Shown: positions 33,400-45,659, counted from the stretch's first letter. The stretch is DNA of 64,000 bases from Castor canadensis (GCF_047511655.1 NC_133401.1:12804001-12868000), one strand, 5' to 3'. Program-made: numbers and translations. The notes: generated by a model not told the origin, from the letters alone.

Positions 33400-36300
33400 A
33401 TCCTTTGTGTTTCTGATCCTGGCTAACTTCACTTAACATGGTGTACTCCAATTGCATCCATTTATCTTGAAACCCCATATCATTATTCCTTGAGGCTGAG
33501 TAATATTCATTGTGTATATATGCCACAATTTCAAGATCCATTCATTAGTTGTAAGGCATATGGGTTGTTTCCATAGCTTAACTATTGTGAATAGTGCTGC
33601 AATGAACATCGGTGTACAGGTGTTTCTACTGTATCCTGTTTTATGTTCTTTTAGGTAGATGCCCAGAAGCAGTATCACTGGATCATATGGCAGTTCTAGC
33701 TCTAGTTTTTTGAGGAATCTCCATACTGTTTTCCATAATGGTTGTACTAATTTGCATTGCCACCAATAGTGTATAAAGATTCCTGTTTTGCCATATCCTC
33801 GCTACCACTTGTTGTTGTTATTACCCTTGATTCTGGCCATTCTAACTGGTTGTTTTGATTTGTATCATTTATAACCAGGGAAGTTGAACACTTCTTCACA
33901 TATTTCCTGGCCATTTGTACCTCTTCCTTTGAGAATTCTCTGTTTAATTCATATGCCCATTCCTCCACTGTGTGTTGATTCTTTGGGGGCTGAGGTTTTT
34001 TTCTTTATTCCTTTTATTTTGTCATTTTTACTTTTACTTACATGTGTATAATTTGTTTCTGCCACCTACCCCAACCCTACACACTTTCAGGCAGTACCTG
34101 TTCCTCCCTCTTTTTCTCCAATTTTGTTGAAGAGAAAACATTAAGAAATAATAAGAAAGACATATAGTTTTTGCTAGTTTAGGACAAAGATAGCTATATA
34201 GAGAAATTCCTAGCGTTGCTTCCATGCACTTGTATATTACAATCCACATTGGTTTGTATCCACCAGACCTCTTCACTACTTTTTGGTCCCCTTCCCATAG
34301 TGACCTCTGCTGATTTAAGATTATTTTATTCACTCCTCACCAGGAAGCACATCAACAACATTCAACTTTTAGGCTTCCTTTCCTTTCCCTATTTCTCCCA
34401 TGTGTGTTCTCCCCTTAGTGTGTGACCATGTCCAATAACATTACTGCATTTGTTTTGAGTCTAATCCACATATGAGGGAGAGCATGTGATATTTGGCCTT
34501 CTGAGCCTGGCTAACTTCACTTAAGATGGAGTTCTCTAGTTCCATCCCATTTACAAAATTTCAGTCTTCTTTGTGGCTGAGTAAAATTCCATTGTATATA
34601 AATACATTTTCTTGATCCTTTCGTCGGTTGTAGGGCTGAGTTTTTTTTAGTTCCTTGTAGATTCTGGATATTAGACCCTTGTCAGATGAGTAGCTGGCAA
34701 AAATTTCTCCCATTCTGTGGGCGGTCTTTTGAGTCTGGTGACTGTTTCATTTGCTGTGCAGAAGCTCTTTTTTTTGATGCAGTCCCATTTGTTTTTTTGT
34801 TTCTCTCACATGCTGAGCATTTAGAGTTCTGTTTAGGAAGTCATTCCCTATACCTATCTGTTCTACTGTATTTCCTGCTGCTTCTTGGAGTGTTTGCAAA
34901 GTTTTAGGCCTTATATTAAGGACTTTGATCCACTTTGAATTGATTTGGGTACAGGGTGAAAGACAGTGATCTAGTTTCATTCTACATGTGGCTATCCAGT
35001 TTTACCAGCAGCATTTGTTGAAGAGGCTGTCTTTTCAACATTGTGTGTTTTGGGCTATAAATGCATGGAATTATGTCTGGATCTTCTATGCTGGTCCATT
35101 GGTCTTCCTGTCTGTTTTTGTGACAATACCCTGCTGTTTTTAATGTTATGACTCTGTAGTATGGTTTGAGGTCAGGTGTTGTGATGCCTCCAGCATTGGA
35201 CTTTTGGCTCAGAATTGCTTTCACTACTCGAGGTCTTTTGTGTTTCCATATGTATTTCACAATTGCTTTTTCTATTTCTATGCAGAATGTAATTGGAATT
35301 TTGATAGGGATTGTGTTGAACATGTAGATTGCTTTTGGTATTATAGTCATTTTCACAATGTTGATTCTACAAATCCACAAGCATGGAAAGTCTTTCCAAG
35401 TTCTGAAGTTTTCTTTGATTTCTTTCTTCAGTGGTTTTCATTTAAAAAGTCTTTGGTTCCTTTTGTTAAATTTATTCTGAGGTACTTTATTGTTTGGGGG
35501 GCTATTGTAAATGGGATTGTTTACCTGATTTCTTTCTCAGTCTGTGCATTGTCGGTATATAGAAAAGCTACTGATTTCTGTATGTTAATTCTGTATCCTG
35601 CTACTTTATGATTTCTAGAGTTTATGATTTCTAGTAGTTTTTGGTAAAGTTTTTGGGGTTTCTTAGGTATAGGATCCTACCATCTGCAAATAGAGATAGT
35701 CTGACTTCTTCCTTTCCTATTTGAATCCCTTTTATTTCTTGCTCTTGTCTTATTGCTCTGGCTAAGAATTCCAAAACTATATTGAATAGAACTAGAGAAA
35801 ACAGACAGCCCTGTCTCACTCCTGACTTTAAGTGGAATGGTTTCAGTTGTTCTCCATTTAGTATGATGTTGGCTGTATGTTTCTCATATATATCCTTTAT
35901 TATGTTAAGGAAGGTTCCTTCTATCCCTACTTTCTTCAGAGCGTTGTCATGAAAGGGTGTTGGATTTTGTCAAAGGCTTTTTCTGCATCTATTGAGAGGA
36001 TCATGTGGTTTTTGTCCTTACAACTGTTTATGTACTGTATTACATTTATGAATTTATGTATGTTGAACCATCCTTACATCCCTGGACTGAAACAAACTTG
36101 GTCATGGTGTATGATCTTTTTGACATGTTGTTAAATTCTGTCTGCCAGTATTTTGTTGAGATCTTTGCGTCTATATTCATTAAAGATATTGGTCTATAAT
36201 TCTCTTCTCTGGTTACATCTTTATTGGGTTTCAGAATGAGTGTAATGCTGGTTGCATAGAATGAGTTTGATAGTGTTCCTTCACTTTCTATTTCCTGGAA

Positions 36301-37830
36301 AAGTTTTAGGAGCATTAGTGTTAGGTCTTCTTTAAAGGTTTGTAAAATTTGGCCATGAATCCATCAGGTCCTGGGCTCTCCTTTGTAGGGAAACTCTTTA
36401 TTACTGCTTCAATTTTATTGCATGGAATAGGACTATTTGGGTAGTTAATAGCTTCTTGGTTCAATTTTGGTTGGTTGCATGCATCTAGGAATTTATCCAT
36501 TTCATCTAGATTTTCCAGTTTACCTGAATGTAAGTTTTCAAAGTACTCCCTAATGATTTTCTGGATTTTGTTGGTATTTGTGGTTATGTCCCCTTTTTCA
36601 TCTCTGATTTTGGGTCTTTTCCCTCTTCCATTTTGTAATGTTGTCTAAGGGTTTGTTGATCATGTTAATCTTTTCAAAGAATGAACTTTTTGTTTCATTG
36701 ATTCTTTGTATAGTTTGTTTGGTTTCAATTTCATTTATCTTGGCCCTGATCTTTGCTATTTCTCTATGTCTGCTGGTTTTAGGTTTGGTTTGTTCTTGTT
36801 TTTCTAGAAGCTTAAAGTGGATCACTAGATTGTTTATTTGAGAGGTCTCTGTTTTTATAATGTTGGCACTTAAAGCTATGAACTTTCCCCTTAGCATGGC
36901 TTTTGCTATGTCCCACAGATTCTCGTATGTTGTATTTTCATTTTTATAGGATTATAGGAATTTTTTGAATGCTTCCCTTATGACTTCGGTCAACCATTGG
37001 TTTTTTAGCAGTGTGTTGTTCAGTTTCCATGTGTTTGCATATTTTCAGGCTTTCTTTTTTTGTTGATATCTAGTTTTATTCCATTGTGAGCTGATATGAT
37101 GCATGGGGTTATTTTGACTTTCTTGAATTTGTTGAAACATGCTTTGTGTCCTAAAATATGATCTATTTTGGAGAAAGTTCCATGAGCTGAAGAAAAGAAT
37201 GTGTGTTGCTTAGTTGTTGAGTGCAATACTCTGTAGACATCAACAATGTCTATTTGGTCTAAGTGTGGAGTATCTCAAGTTTCTTTGTTTATGTTTTGTC
37301 TGGATGATCTATCTGTTGGTGAGAGTGGTTATTCAAGTCTCCCACTATCACTGTGTTAGTGTCTGTGCTCTTAAGGCCATTAAAGTTTTTTAATGTAGAT
37401 GTGTGCCCCTGTGTTTGGTGCATATATGTTAAGGATTGCTATTTCCTCTTAATGAGTTGTTCCTTTCATCAGTATGAAGTGACCTTCATGGTCTCTTCTG
37501 ATTGATTTTAGTTTGAAGACTACTTTGTAAGATAGGAATGTAGCTACTCCTGCTTGTTTATGGGGTCCATCTGCTTGGAAAAATTTTTCCAGCCTTTGAC
37601 TTTAATCCAGTGTTTACTTTTTTCAGTTAGATGAGTCTTTTGTAAGCAACATATGATTGGTTCTTGTTTTTTAATCCAATTGGATATTCTATATCTGTTG
37701 ATTGGAGCATTGAGGCCATTTACATTCAGTGTTAGTGTTAATATTTAGAGTTGCCTGTGTTTCCAGTTATTTTTGTTTTCCTGTTGTTTAATTTTAGTTA
37801 TACCTTGTTTACTGGTCTGCTTGCTCAAAA
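33400..37830 (-). pseudogene. L1 ORF2 (endonuclease and reverse transcriptase), broken
   Basis: Endonuclease C-terminal part at about 37020-37226 contains CIISAHNGIKL, where the catalytic SDH motif reads SAH (Asp to Ala). RT palm at 35631-35819 contains [11 protein letters not shown], where the catalytic FADD reads FADG (about 35680-35690). Further pieces follow at 36598-36897, 36046-36315, 34982-35380 and 33433-33678. Frameshifts and stops separate them, and the 33995-34632 insertion lies inside. Confidence 0.88.
33987..34640 (-). mobile_element. Younger L1 nested inside the full-length L1
   Basis: GGGCTGAG at 33987-33994 and 34633-34640 brackets a 5'-truncated antisense L1 (33995-34632). 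Its T-rich tail starts at once, followed by a 3' UTR like the young subfamily seen at 22436 and 58852, and the last ~170 bp of ORF2. Removing it joins the host ORF2 sequence. Confidence 0.85.
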
Positions 37831-37959
37831 GGGTTTATTTTTTCTTGAATTTATTTGTCTCACTCTAGCTCTCCTTCTCTATGTGAAATTCCCTTTTTAA
37901 GTATCTTCTGTGGTGCTGGCAAATTCTTTTAGCTTTTCCTCGTTGTAGAAGGTTTTAGT

Positions 37960-38860
37960 ATCTCCTGCAATCAGGAAAGATAATTTTGCCAAGTAGACTA
38001 GTCTGGGTTGACAGCTGCTTTCTTCCATGGTCTAGGTTATGGCTTTCCATGACCTTCTTACATTTAGAGTTTGAGTTGGGAAATCTGCTGTTATTCTAAT
38101 GGGTTTGTCTTTATATGTGACTTGTCTTTTCTCTTGTGAAGCTTTCAGAATTCTTTCTTTGTTCTGTGTGCTAAGTGTTTTGATTATGATGTCTCTGAGG
38201 GCGTTTCTCTTTTTGTCCTGATGGTTTGGTGTTCTGTAAGCTTCAGGCACCTGGATAACTCTTTCTCACAGTTAGGGAAGTTTTCTGCTATTATTCTATT
38301 GAATAAGTTGTCAATGCCTTTAGTTTGCATCTCCTCTCCTTCTTCTACACCCATGATTCATAAGTTTGGTCTTTTCTTGGTGTCCCAGATGTCTTGCATG
38401 TTCTGTACATATTTTCTTAGCATTTTTTCATGATCTTTTCCTATTTAGTCTAATGCCTCTACTTTGTTCCTGATATTCTATTTTCAACTTGCTCTGCTCT
38501 GTTTGCCAAGCTTTCAATTGTGATATATACTTGGGATATTGAGTTGTTTATTTTGGATTAATTATTTTTCAGGGTTTCTGTATCTTTATTGATTTCCTCT
38601 TTCATATCCTGGTTAGTTTTCTTAAGTTCATTTATCTGTTTGTATTTTCTTTGATTTCATTTAATTGTTTATTCACATTCTCTTTGAAGTCAAATACTAA
38701 CTTTTGTGTTTCTTTTTTGAGGTCATTAATCATTTTTACTATGGTTTTTTGGAATCCATTATTTGATAGCTCTTCCTCTATGTAGTTGTTTGGATCCTTA
38801 GTGGCAGAATTGGCTTTTGATGGAAAGTGGTGGTCTTGCTGTTTCATTTCCACATCTGGA
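37960..38860 (-). pseudogene. L1 ORF1 (nucleic-acid chaperone), broken
   Basis: The coiled-coil part (38632-38853) contains FQKTIVKMINDLKKETQKL and lysine/glutamate-rich heptads. The C-terminal RNA-binding part (38032-38250) contains KERILKASQEKRQVTYK and ITADFPTQTL. The two are in separate frames. Confidence 0.85.
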
Positions 38861-39608
38861 GTTGGTTTTGGTTATGATTTTAATCTCTTGTGCCCCTGTA
38901 GTTGGGGTTTTGAGATTTTTTTTCTCCTGGAGCACCAGCAGTGTTCCTCAGGGAAGGGTATGCTGGATATGTTATCCTTTGCAGGGTCCTTGTTGTGGTG
39001 CCAATTACTTCTTTTCTCCCCTCAATGAGGGGGCTGGAGGTCCCAGTTGTTGATGGGGGCATAGGGGATCTCCTGCAGTAACAGTGGGGAGTTCTGAGTC
39101 TCTGTGCTTTCTGGGGGTAAACCTCCTAGCACCAGCAGAGTAGCAGATTGCCACTCATTGAGGAGCTGGGATTCCAGCTCTTAGGAGAGGTGTGACTCTC
39201 ATCCACTTATGTGCAGTGTGAAGTGTTGGGCTTCTGTGTATCTTGGGGGAACAGGGCTTCTCTTGTCACCTGCAGAGTAGCAGGTTATAACTTTCCTCCC
39301 CTCAATGAAGAATCTGACATTCTCACTCTTTGATAGAGGAACAAGGACTCCCTTGCTGTCAGGAATGGGTGGAGTGCAGGGTCTCCTTGATCTGTGGGGA
39401 AGGAAGCTTCCTGGTGCCAGCAGAATAGCAAGGTCTGAAGCCTGGTGTTCACTTGGGTGTGTGGTGGTAGGTCCTTGGCATTGTGTAGAAAGTTGATGGC
39501 AGCAAGGCCAGCAGGTTTGAATGGTCTGGTGCCCACCAGGCAGCAGAGACCTTGGGGTCTACTTGTGTTGGGGCATGGGCTACCAGGAGCCATGGCAGCT
39601 GCTGCTGG

Positions 39609-39985
39609 CTTAGAACAAAGCCTATAGGCAGTGTGTGTTCCCAGCCCTGATTTCCCTACAGGCCTCAGGAAGTGCAGTTTTGTGGGACTGCAGCACACTC
39701 AGGAGAACCAAGCCTGCAGGCAATAGGTGTTCCAGGGCCTGATTTCCTACATGGGCCTCAGGGTATACTGTTCTGCGGCACTGCTGCCTGCTCAGAAGAA
39801 CCAAGCCTGCAGACAGCAGTTGTTTTGGAGCCCAATTTCCTACACAGGCTTCTGGAAGTGCAGTCTTATGGCGCTGCTGCAGGCTCAGGAGAACAAAGCC
39901 TGCAAGCATCTGGAGTTCCAGAGCTGGTCTCCCACACAGGCTTCAGAGAGCTTAGTTCTGTGATGATGCTGCTGGGGGAACAGAG
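39609..39985 (-). repeat. Tandem 93-bp repeats in the L1 5' UTR, about 4-5 units
   Basis: The marker AGGAGAACMAAGCCTGC recurs at 39609 (variant), 39701, 39794, 39887 and 39974 (variant), a period of 92, 93, 93 and 87 bp. Translated frames show the same repeat as recurring LVLLSxQQ. The position, about 400-800 bp from the L1 5' end, fits promoter monomers. Confidence 0.85.
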
Positions 39986-40423
39986 CCTGCTGGCTTGCAC
40001 CTTCTGTTGCCCTTGGAGCAATGGGAGTCTTGGGACCTGCTTACACAGGGGTATTGGTTTCCCTGTCATTTCCTCTACTTTCCTTGAAAGTAGCAGATCA
40101 TGAATTGGGGGGAGCATGGAGCTCTGAATTCCTGTGTGTGGCAGTAGCGGGACTTACTGCCAAGTAATGAAGCCTGGAGCTGCATCGCAATTCAAGGGTG
40201 GGGGATTAGGAGTGTTGAGAGGCAGGTGGTTCTTTCCTTTCTTCCTGTGGTTAGTTGTTTCTCTATTTGAGGATTTGGAGAGGGTTTTGTCTCTCGCTGG
40301 TTATGAGACCTCATGGGAGACTTTTGGGGTTCTCTGATCTTTCTTTTATGGAGTAGGTGGTTGCCACTAGGCTATAGGAATGTCAACAATCTGCCATCTT
40401 GCCCCCACTTCCCCTCTCTTTTA

Positions 40424-40530
40424 AAAACCATACTTAGTGCATTTCTTTATATTGTCTCCATACACACATAAGTAACATACCTTGATTCTCTTCACTCCCC
40501 TCCACCTCTCATCTCCCCTCCCCATCCTAA
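40424..40530 (-). mobile_element. Older L1 3' region, second half
   Basis: Continuation of 32625-32744 ('ttagtgcatttctttatattgtctccatacacac', 'ctccacctctcatctcccctccccatcc'). Confidence 0.55.
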
Positions 40531-40534
40531 TGCA

Positions 40535-40818
40535 TGGTTTTAATCAAGAAAACAAACAATAATGAATGCTGGCAAAGTTTCAGGGTGGGATTATGGGTAG
40601 GGATGTAAATTAGTCCAACTACTATGGACTATGACCTTGGGCATATATCTGAAGAGGTATAAGTCAACATACAAGAAGGATACCTGCACATCCATGTTTA
40701 TTCACAATAGCCAAGTGGCAGAATCAGCCTAGGTACCTAACAATTGATGAACAGATTTTAAAAATGTGATGTATACATATACATGATGGAGTATTACTCA
40801 GCCATAAAGAAGAATGAA
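40535..40818 (+). mobile_element. L1 ORF2 3' fragment, sense
   Basis: 'ttttaatcaagaaaacaaac', 'tacctgcacatccatgtttattcacaatagccaag' and 'ggagtattactcagccataaagaagaatgaa' are the end of ORF2. Confidence 0.8.
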
Positions 40819-41500
40819 CCTCTGTTTCTTGCTTGTCTAGGTCTTTTGGTGGCTCTAAGTCTCTCAGACTTCATCTGTGTCTACACATCTCTGGGTGAGC
40901 GTCTTTTCTTGGCTGTCCATTTTTTCCTTTTTCTGTATGTGACTCTTTCCATCTCTGTCTCTCCCTTTATCTGTGTCTTATGTCCTTCTTGAATAGCCTG
41001 ATTCTCTTGATCCTGGTTATTTATTCCCTCCCTCACTTTCTTACTCCTTCCCTTCTTACCTCTGTCTTATGTCTTTTAGCTTCTGAGCTAAGAATTCTTT
41101 TTGTTCTCTCCCTCTCTGTCTCTGTCTCTCTCAGCCCCTTTTTATTTTTTCCCTTTCTGTCTCCTTCAAAGTTCTTTTTCCTGTTTTCTTCTGACTTACA
41201 CATTCTCTTTGCCCAGATATATTCTCTTCTGGCTTACCGCCTATGAGAAGAACGGAAGTGGAGATCATTAAGGCATTGTTAGGAATCCAGGGTTGTGGGG
41301 TAGTGAAAGATGATAAGGAGCTCATGAAGGAACATTTTCTTCTTTCCCTTCATTCTTATCCTTCCCTCTTTTCCTCAGTCTATCATCCTGACCTCATAGA
41401 ACCTCCTCCAACTCTGTGCTTCCTGAATTGGGTGGAGAGATTATAATAGATACTTAAACTATTTTTGCTGAAAAGCACTGATTCCTTACTTAGACTATGA
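40819..41500. other. Unassigned pyrimidine-rich sequence
   Basis: CT-rich, with several TCTCTGTCTC clusters (41100-41170). The frames of 60-90 codons on both strands reflect composition. No gene recognised. Confidence 0.35.
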
Positions 41501-41504
41501 ATTA

Positions 41505-41979
41505 ACTGTAGGCAGCATAAAAGCTAAGCATCCCAACCTCCATTTTCTATCTGTATTCTTTGCTCTGCAGTCACTTTGCAATCATCTTGGAATCCAAGAA
41601 AGACAGGACTCATTGATAACATCTTTACAAGAGAGAATGAACAGCAAAACCTCCTCAGGACAGGACAGACCATCCACCAGGCAAAAATAACTTGTTTACC
41701 TTGATCATATTGTTCCCCACAAGTGATGACAGTGCTAACAACTTCTCTGGGACCCCTTCCAAAACAAGGAATGAGCTAATTGGCCAACCAGGCCACTCCT
41801 GTGACTGAGACTGTCATATTTCTCACTCCCTACCTTAATTTTTGACTATTTAAACCTAAAGTTCATGTCTGTACCCTGAAGATGGGCTGAAGTGTTTACT
41901 TTGTCTCTACTTTTGGCTGCCTGTGCCACATAATAAATCTTCTTTCTTTGCCTTGTACAATTACCTGTCTATTTTGCAT
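41505..41979 (+). mobile_element. Candidate solo LTR
   Basis: TATTTAAA at 41847-41854 and AATAAA at 41932-41937 lie 80 bp apart, followed by 'tctttctttgccttgtac' and a possible CA end near 41979. This spacing is typical of an LTR R region. The start and a target-site duplication were not established. Confidence 0.4.
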
Positions 41980-42840
41980 GTAGGGTAAGTGGCTGGACCT
42001 GGGTTTGGGCCTGGAACCCCTGGAGTTTGGGCCTGGAGCCTAAAACCCAGGTTTCAAGGTCAGATCACTGCCTCCTTTGCCTGGGATGGTCTGAAAATGA
42101 ATAATACAGGACCAGAGGGTATGAGAGGTCCAGTCTGAGAGATAGAGAGCTTCCCAGATGAGAAAAAAAGGTACCAGCTTCTTCCCCAAGCCCCCCCTTT
42201 TCCCCCCAGGAAAAAAATAAAGCAACAGAATTAAGATGTCAGTGGAGATTTTAGGGAGTCTTCAGTTGGGACAAGACCTATAGAATCCAATTTCTAAGCA
42301 CCAGAAGTGATGCATTTAAGAATAGAAGGAGGAATGCCTAAGTCTGGATAAAGGCCACTGGGTGTAGGTACCTGATGAGCACATCCAGGGCTTGAATTTA
42401 GACATACATATGAGATTTTTTAACCCAGTTAGCCAATGTAAAGTCACTGAATATGGGTTCTAACTATATTTGAGTAATCATCTTCAAAGTACAAATATGG
42501 CATTTATTCCTTTCAACAAAAAGTACATTTGGGGAGTTGAGGGTCCATGTTAATTTTGGGAGAGCACTGGCTCATGTCATTCATCTCTTGTTCCTTTGTC
42601 ACCCATCTCAGATTATGAGACTTTTAATAATATGTATGTAAAGATTTTTCATATTGAAATTATACAAACATTTGATAAAAAATTTTTTAAAAAGAAGGAG
42701 GAATGCCTGGCTTCCTTCTCAGCCCACTGGTTCTGGATTTTTACCAGGAAGGAAGTGCCTTGCTGCATCACTGGGAGATAGTTCCTGAACATGTAAATTG
42801 GTTACCTAATCCTAACTGTACCCCTTAAAAGTCAAGCGTT
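41980..42840. other. Unassigned sequence
   Basis: Short direct repeats of GGGCCTGGA(A/G)CC near 42008-42040. Otherwise nothing recognised. Confidence 0.3.
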
Positions 42841-42841
42841 C

Positions 42842-42960
42842 TTGGGCAAATCTCAGTCTGTTCTTGTATAAAATGAGAATCACACACAGACAGGAGGATC
42901 TGGTCAGAATGGGAAAGTCAGGAACTTAGCACAGTGCTGGCACACACATGGGAGGCTCCA
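42842..42960 (+). repeat. MIR SINE, sense
   Basis: 'ttgggcaaatctcagtctgttcttgtataaaatgagaatcac' and 'gaacttagcacagtgctggcacac' match MIR. Confidence 0.75.
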
Positions 42961-43184
42961 GAACTTCCCTATTCTCCTGTAGATCCAGCACTTGATTGAC
43001 AGTCCATGCTGAAGACTACCCAGTACCTACCATCTACCTCAGTTCAATCTTCAGCCTTCTACTCAGCCTCATTTCTGTAGTCATTGTCCCCCACTTATCA
43101 TAATTCTTCTCTGAGATTAGATTTCAAAGGGCTACAAAACTAGAGTTAAAGAATAGATTGTTAAATAATAAAAATGGCACTGCA

Positions 43185-43330
43185 CTAATGGCTTTAAATA
43201 CATTTAATTCCATGCAGCAATCTTGCACAGGAGATACTATTATTGGTACTCTCATTTTACAGAAATGGAGACTGAGGGCTCAAAGAAATTAGGTATTCCA
43301 TTCAAGATCACATACACCAAGAAACTAGCA
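43185..43330 (+). repeat. MIR SINE, sense
   Basis: 'gcacaggagatactattattggtactctcattttacagaaatggagactgaggg' and 'aagatcacatacaccaagaaac' match the MIR 3' half. Confidence 0.75.
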
Positions 43331-44440
43331 GAGGAATGACTTGATCCTACCTCCTCTTTACCCCAGAATATAACCTTAGTTATGTTCTCAGGGGACACAA
43401 AATTAGTGGGTATGAATGTGAGTGAAAAAAGGGATAAAGGGATGAAGATAAGACAATGGCTCCAAGAGCTAAGCATTCCATGGTTATGTTCAAAGGAGAG
43501 ACTAGAAGTTATATAACCCCACAACCATGCAAGTTCCCTTGTGGTATCCAGTTCCTAGGACATATAATCCAAAGGTATTCTAGTTACCTGAACCCCAGGG
43601 TCATTGTAACCATGGTCCATGGCCAAGGGCACTTCCTTCTTCCTGGTTCCATGAAGATGTGAGAGCTCCTTACCCTCTTCCTGTTGATACATGATCCCTG
43701 CCATCTGAGAGCATGTGAACATAAGCAGCAAGATGTTCCAAGGCATTTATTTCTGCTGTGTCTGGGAACTGTCTTGGACTCCATTTCCCCCACTCAATTT
43801 TTCATAATTATGAGTACATCAACCCCAATCTTTTCAGATGTTTCCCTTTTTTCTTATCCATCCATCCTCTCATCCTTATAGCAAACACTGTTGATTCCCA
43901 CCCTCTATATTCATTTTCCCCTTCTTTCTTTAGTAATAGAAACTCTGATTCTGAGCTGAGCTCAAGACTTTTAAAAGAAAAACTATATTTCCCAGTGTCC
44001 TTTGTAGGTAGGTATGACTTTGAGACTGTGAATGAGATTTGAGGGGAAATGATATGTGCAACCTCCAGGTTGTGCTTACATCCCTGTTCCCTATTGTCCT
44101 GTTGGTTGGAATGCAGATACAGCATGGAGATGATAAGCCATCTTCAACTGTGAAGATTAGGACAATGTCTTGAGGAATGGTGGAGAAAAGACAGAAGAAA
44201 CCTACATTCTTAGGAATGGAGCTTCCTTATCAGCCTTTGATGACTTATACTCAGACTGGCACATCTGAGATAAGCTGCTAACTTGCATAACTCACTGTCA
44301 TTTTCAAGTCTCTGAACTAATAAATACAACATCCTTTTCTCTTATAACTTTCTAATTGAACACCCAAAGCCAAATTTATAGGGAATCATACCTCCAGATT
44401 CAGAGAGGCTTGTGGCTGTTAAGATCCATTCATTCATCCT
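43331..44440. other. Unassigned sequence
   Basis: Unique-looking DNA with short frames on both strands and no recognisable similarity. Confidence 0.3.
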
Positions 44441-44454
44441 TATCTGCCCTTCTA

Positions 44455-44592
44455 CCAATTTCTTGTTTCTTACTGTGGGTCTCACTATGGGTCTTTCTAC
44501 GTACCCCAGGCTGGTCTTGAATACATATAACTGGTCTCAAACTTATGCTCCTCCTACATCAGCCTTCTGTCTGCTGGGATTTCAGTGTGGCC
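44455..44592 (-). repeat. B1-like SINE monomer, antisense
   Basis: 'gggtctcactatgggtctttctacgtaccccaggctggtcttgaa' and 'atcagccttctgtctgctgggatttcag' are the antisense B1 pattern. Confidence 0.8.
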
Positions 44593-44599
44593 CCATGTA

Positions 44600-45010
44600 T
44601 CAATTTGTTCACTCAGCTTTACCTTCATTAGTCTTCCTATCATCCAGGTATTCTTTCATTCATTTACATCTAGCCAAGTAATTATCTCAAATTCAAACTA
44701 TACCATTCCAACATTATCCATTCTTCTATATTTGTCTTCTGATATCCTCATCCTGTATTCATCATTCCTCCCTTGTACCATTTATCCATTTAATCATCCA
44801 TCCACTCTTTCTTCCATCATTTCATCTAGTTCATCAATCAGTTATTTATGCATCCAATATTCCATGCATTCGCCATTCTGTGATTCATTTATTCACATCT
44901 AATGATTTGTTTTCTTCTTTTTGTTCATTCATACAGCTACTCACTCATTCATCCTCCCATCTACTCATCCTTTGTTCCATCATTCAATCACAATCCTTCC
45001 ATCTAGTCCT
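44600..45010 (+). repeat. Degenerate CATT/ATCC tetranucleotide-rich block
   Basis: Dense CATCC, TTCAT, CATTCA words without a fixed phase, an old expanded and decayed short tandem repeat. A similar block lies in CYP2G1 intron 2. Confidence 0.6.
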
Positions 45011-45424
45011 TGCTTTTATCTACTTCTATTAGTTTTGAACCTTTTAAGCATTCAGTAACAGAGGTTTCATCCCCTCATATTCATGTTTTCCATATTAGGA
45101 AATTTTATTCTGATTGGTCCACTTTCCTTCCTTTCATGTCTAACTATCTCAGGGATCCCTGAGCTATCTTCTGCTGTTTTTTGTTTTGTTTTGTTTTTTT
45201 GGTTTTTTTTGAGTAGAGAAGTTGGGATCTGGTATTCTTGCCCAATTTTAGAAGAAAAGAGAAAGACAAGAAAAGAACACTGAGCTAGACTTGTGGGGAG
45301 AAGACTCAGCAGAACTGGGTCAAAAACTGGGTTTCTAGACAGTTCTGGGTGATGCAGGCTGGGCTCTTTGCCATTACTCATATACCAGTCTCCTTTCAAC
45401 ATGTATGCTTACTAGGAAGAGCCC
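45011..45424. other. Unassigned sequence
   Basis: Contains a (TTTTG)n stretch near 45178-45212. No gene recognised. Confidence 0.35.
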
Positions 45425-45640
45425 TAACATGATCTGGCTAATACCTTATAAGAAGAGGAAATTTGGACATAAAGACACCACATAGAGGGAAAACCATGTG
45501 AAGGCATAATGAGAAGGCAACCATTTGCAGACTAGTAAGAGAGGTCCCAAAAGAAACTTAACCTGTAAACACTTTGATCTTGGACTTCTAGTCTCCAGGA
45601 CTGTGATAAAATAATTTCTTTTGTACAAGCTCAAATGGAC
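45425..45640 (+). mobile_element. MLT1 LTR, sense, 3' two thirds
   Basis: 'taccttataagaagaggaaatttggacataaagacacc', 'accatgtgaaggcataatgagaaggcaaccatttgcagac' and 'actttgatcttggacttctagtctccaggactgtgataaaat' are hallmark MLT1 phrases. Confidence 0.85.
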
Positions 45641-45659
45641 TTAGACAGCCCTAGCACCT

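Larger units (their letters stand above)
32745..40411 (-). mobile_element. Full-length L1, antisense, with target-site duplication
   Basis: The insertion is bounded by CCCTCTCTTTTA at 32733-32744 and 40412-40423 (12 bp, perfect). The A-rich tail appears as T-rich sequence at 32745-32770. The 5' end at 40411 reads, on the - strand, AAGTGGGGGCAAGATGGCAG, a typical L1 5' start. Order on the - strand: 5' UTR with tandem repeats, ORF1, ORF2, 3' UTR. A younger L1 sits inside it (33995-34632). Many stops in both ORFs, so it cannot retrotranspose. Confidence 0.93.

Noticed and set aside
39285..40117. Several 80-140 codon frames on both strands near 39-40 kb
   Set aside because: They lie in the tandemly repeated L1 5' UTR and arise from its GC-rich composition.
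44600..45010. CRISPR-like or regulatory array
   Set aside because: The CATT/ATCC words have no fixed repeat or spacer length; this is a decayed short tandem repeat in a mammalian genome.
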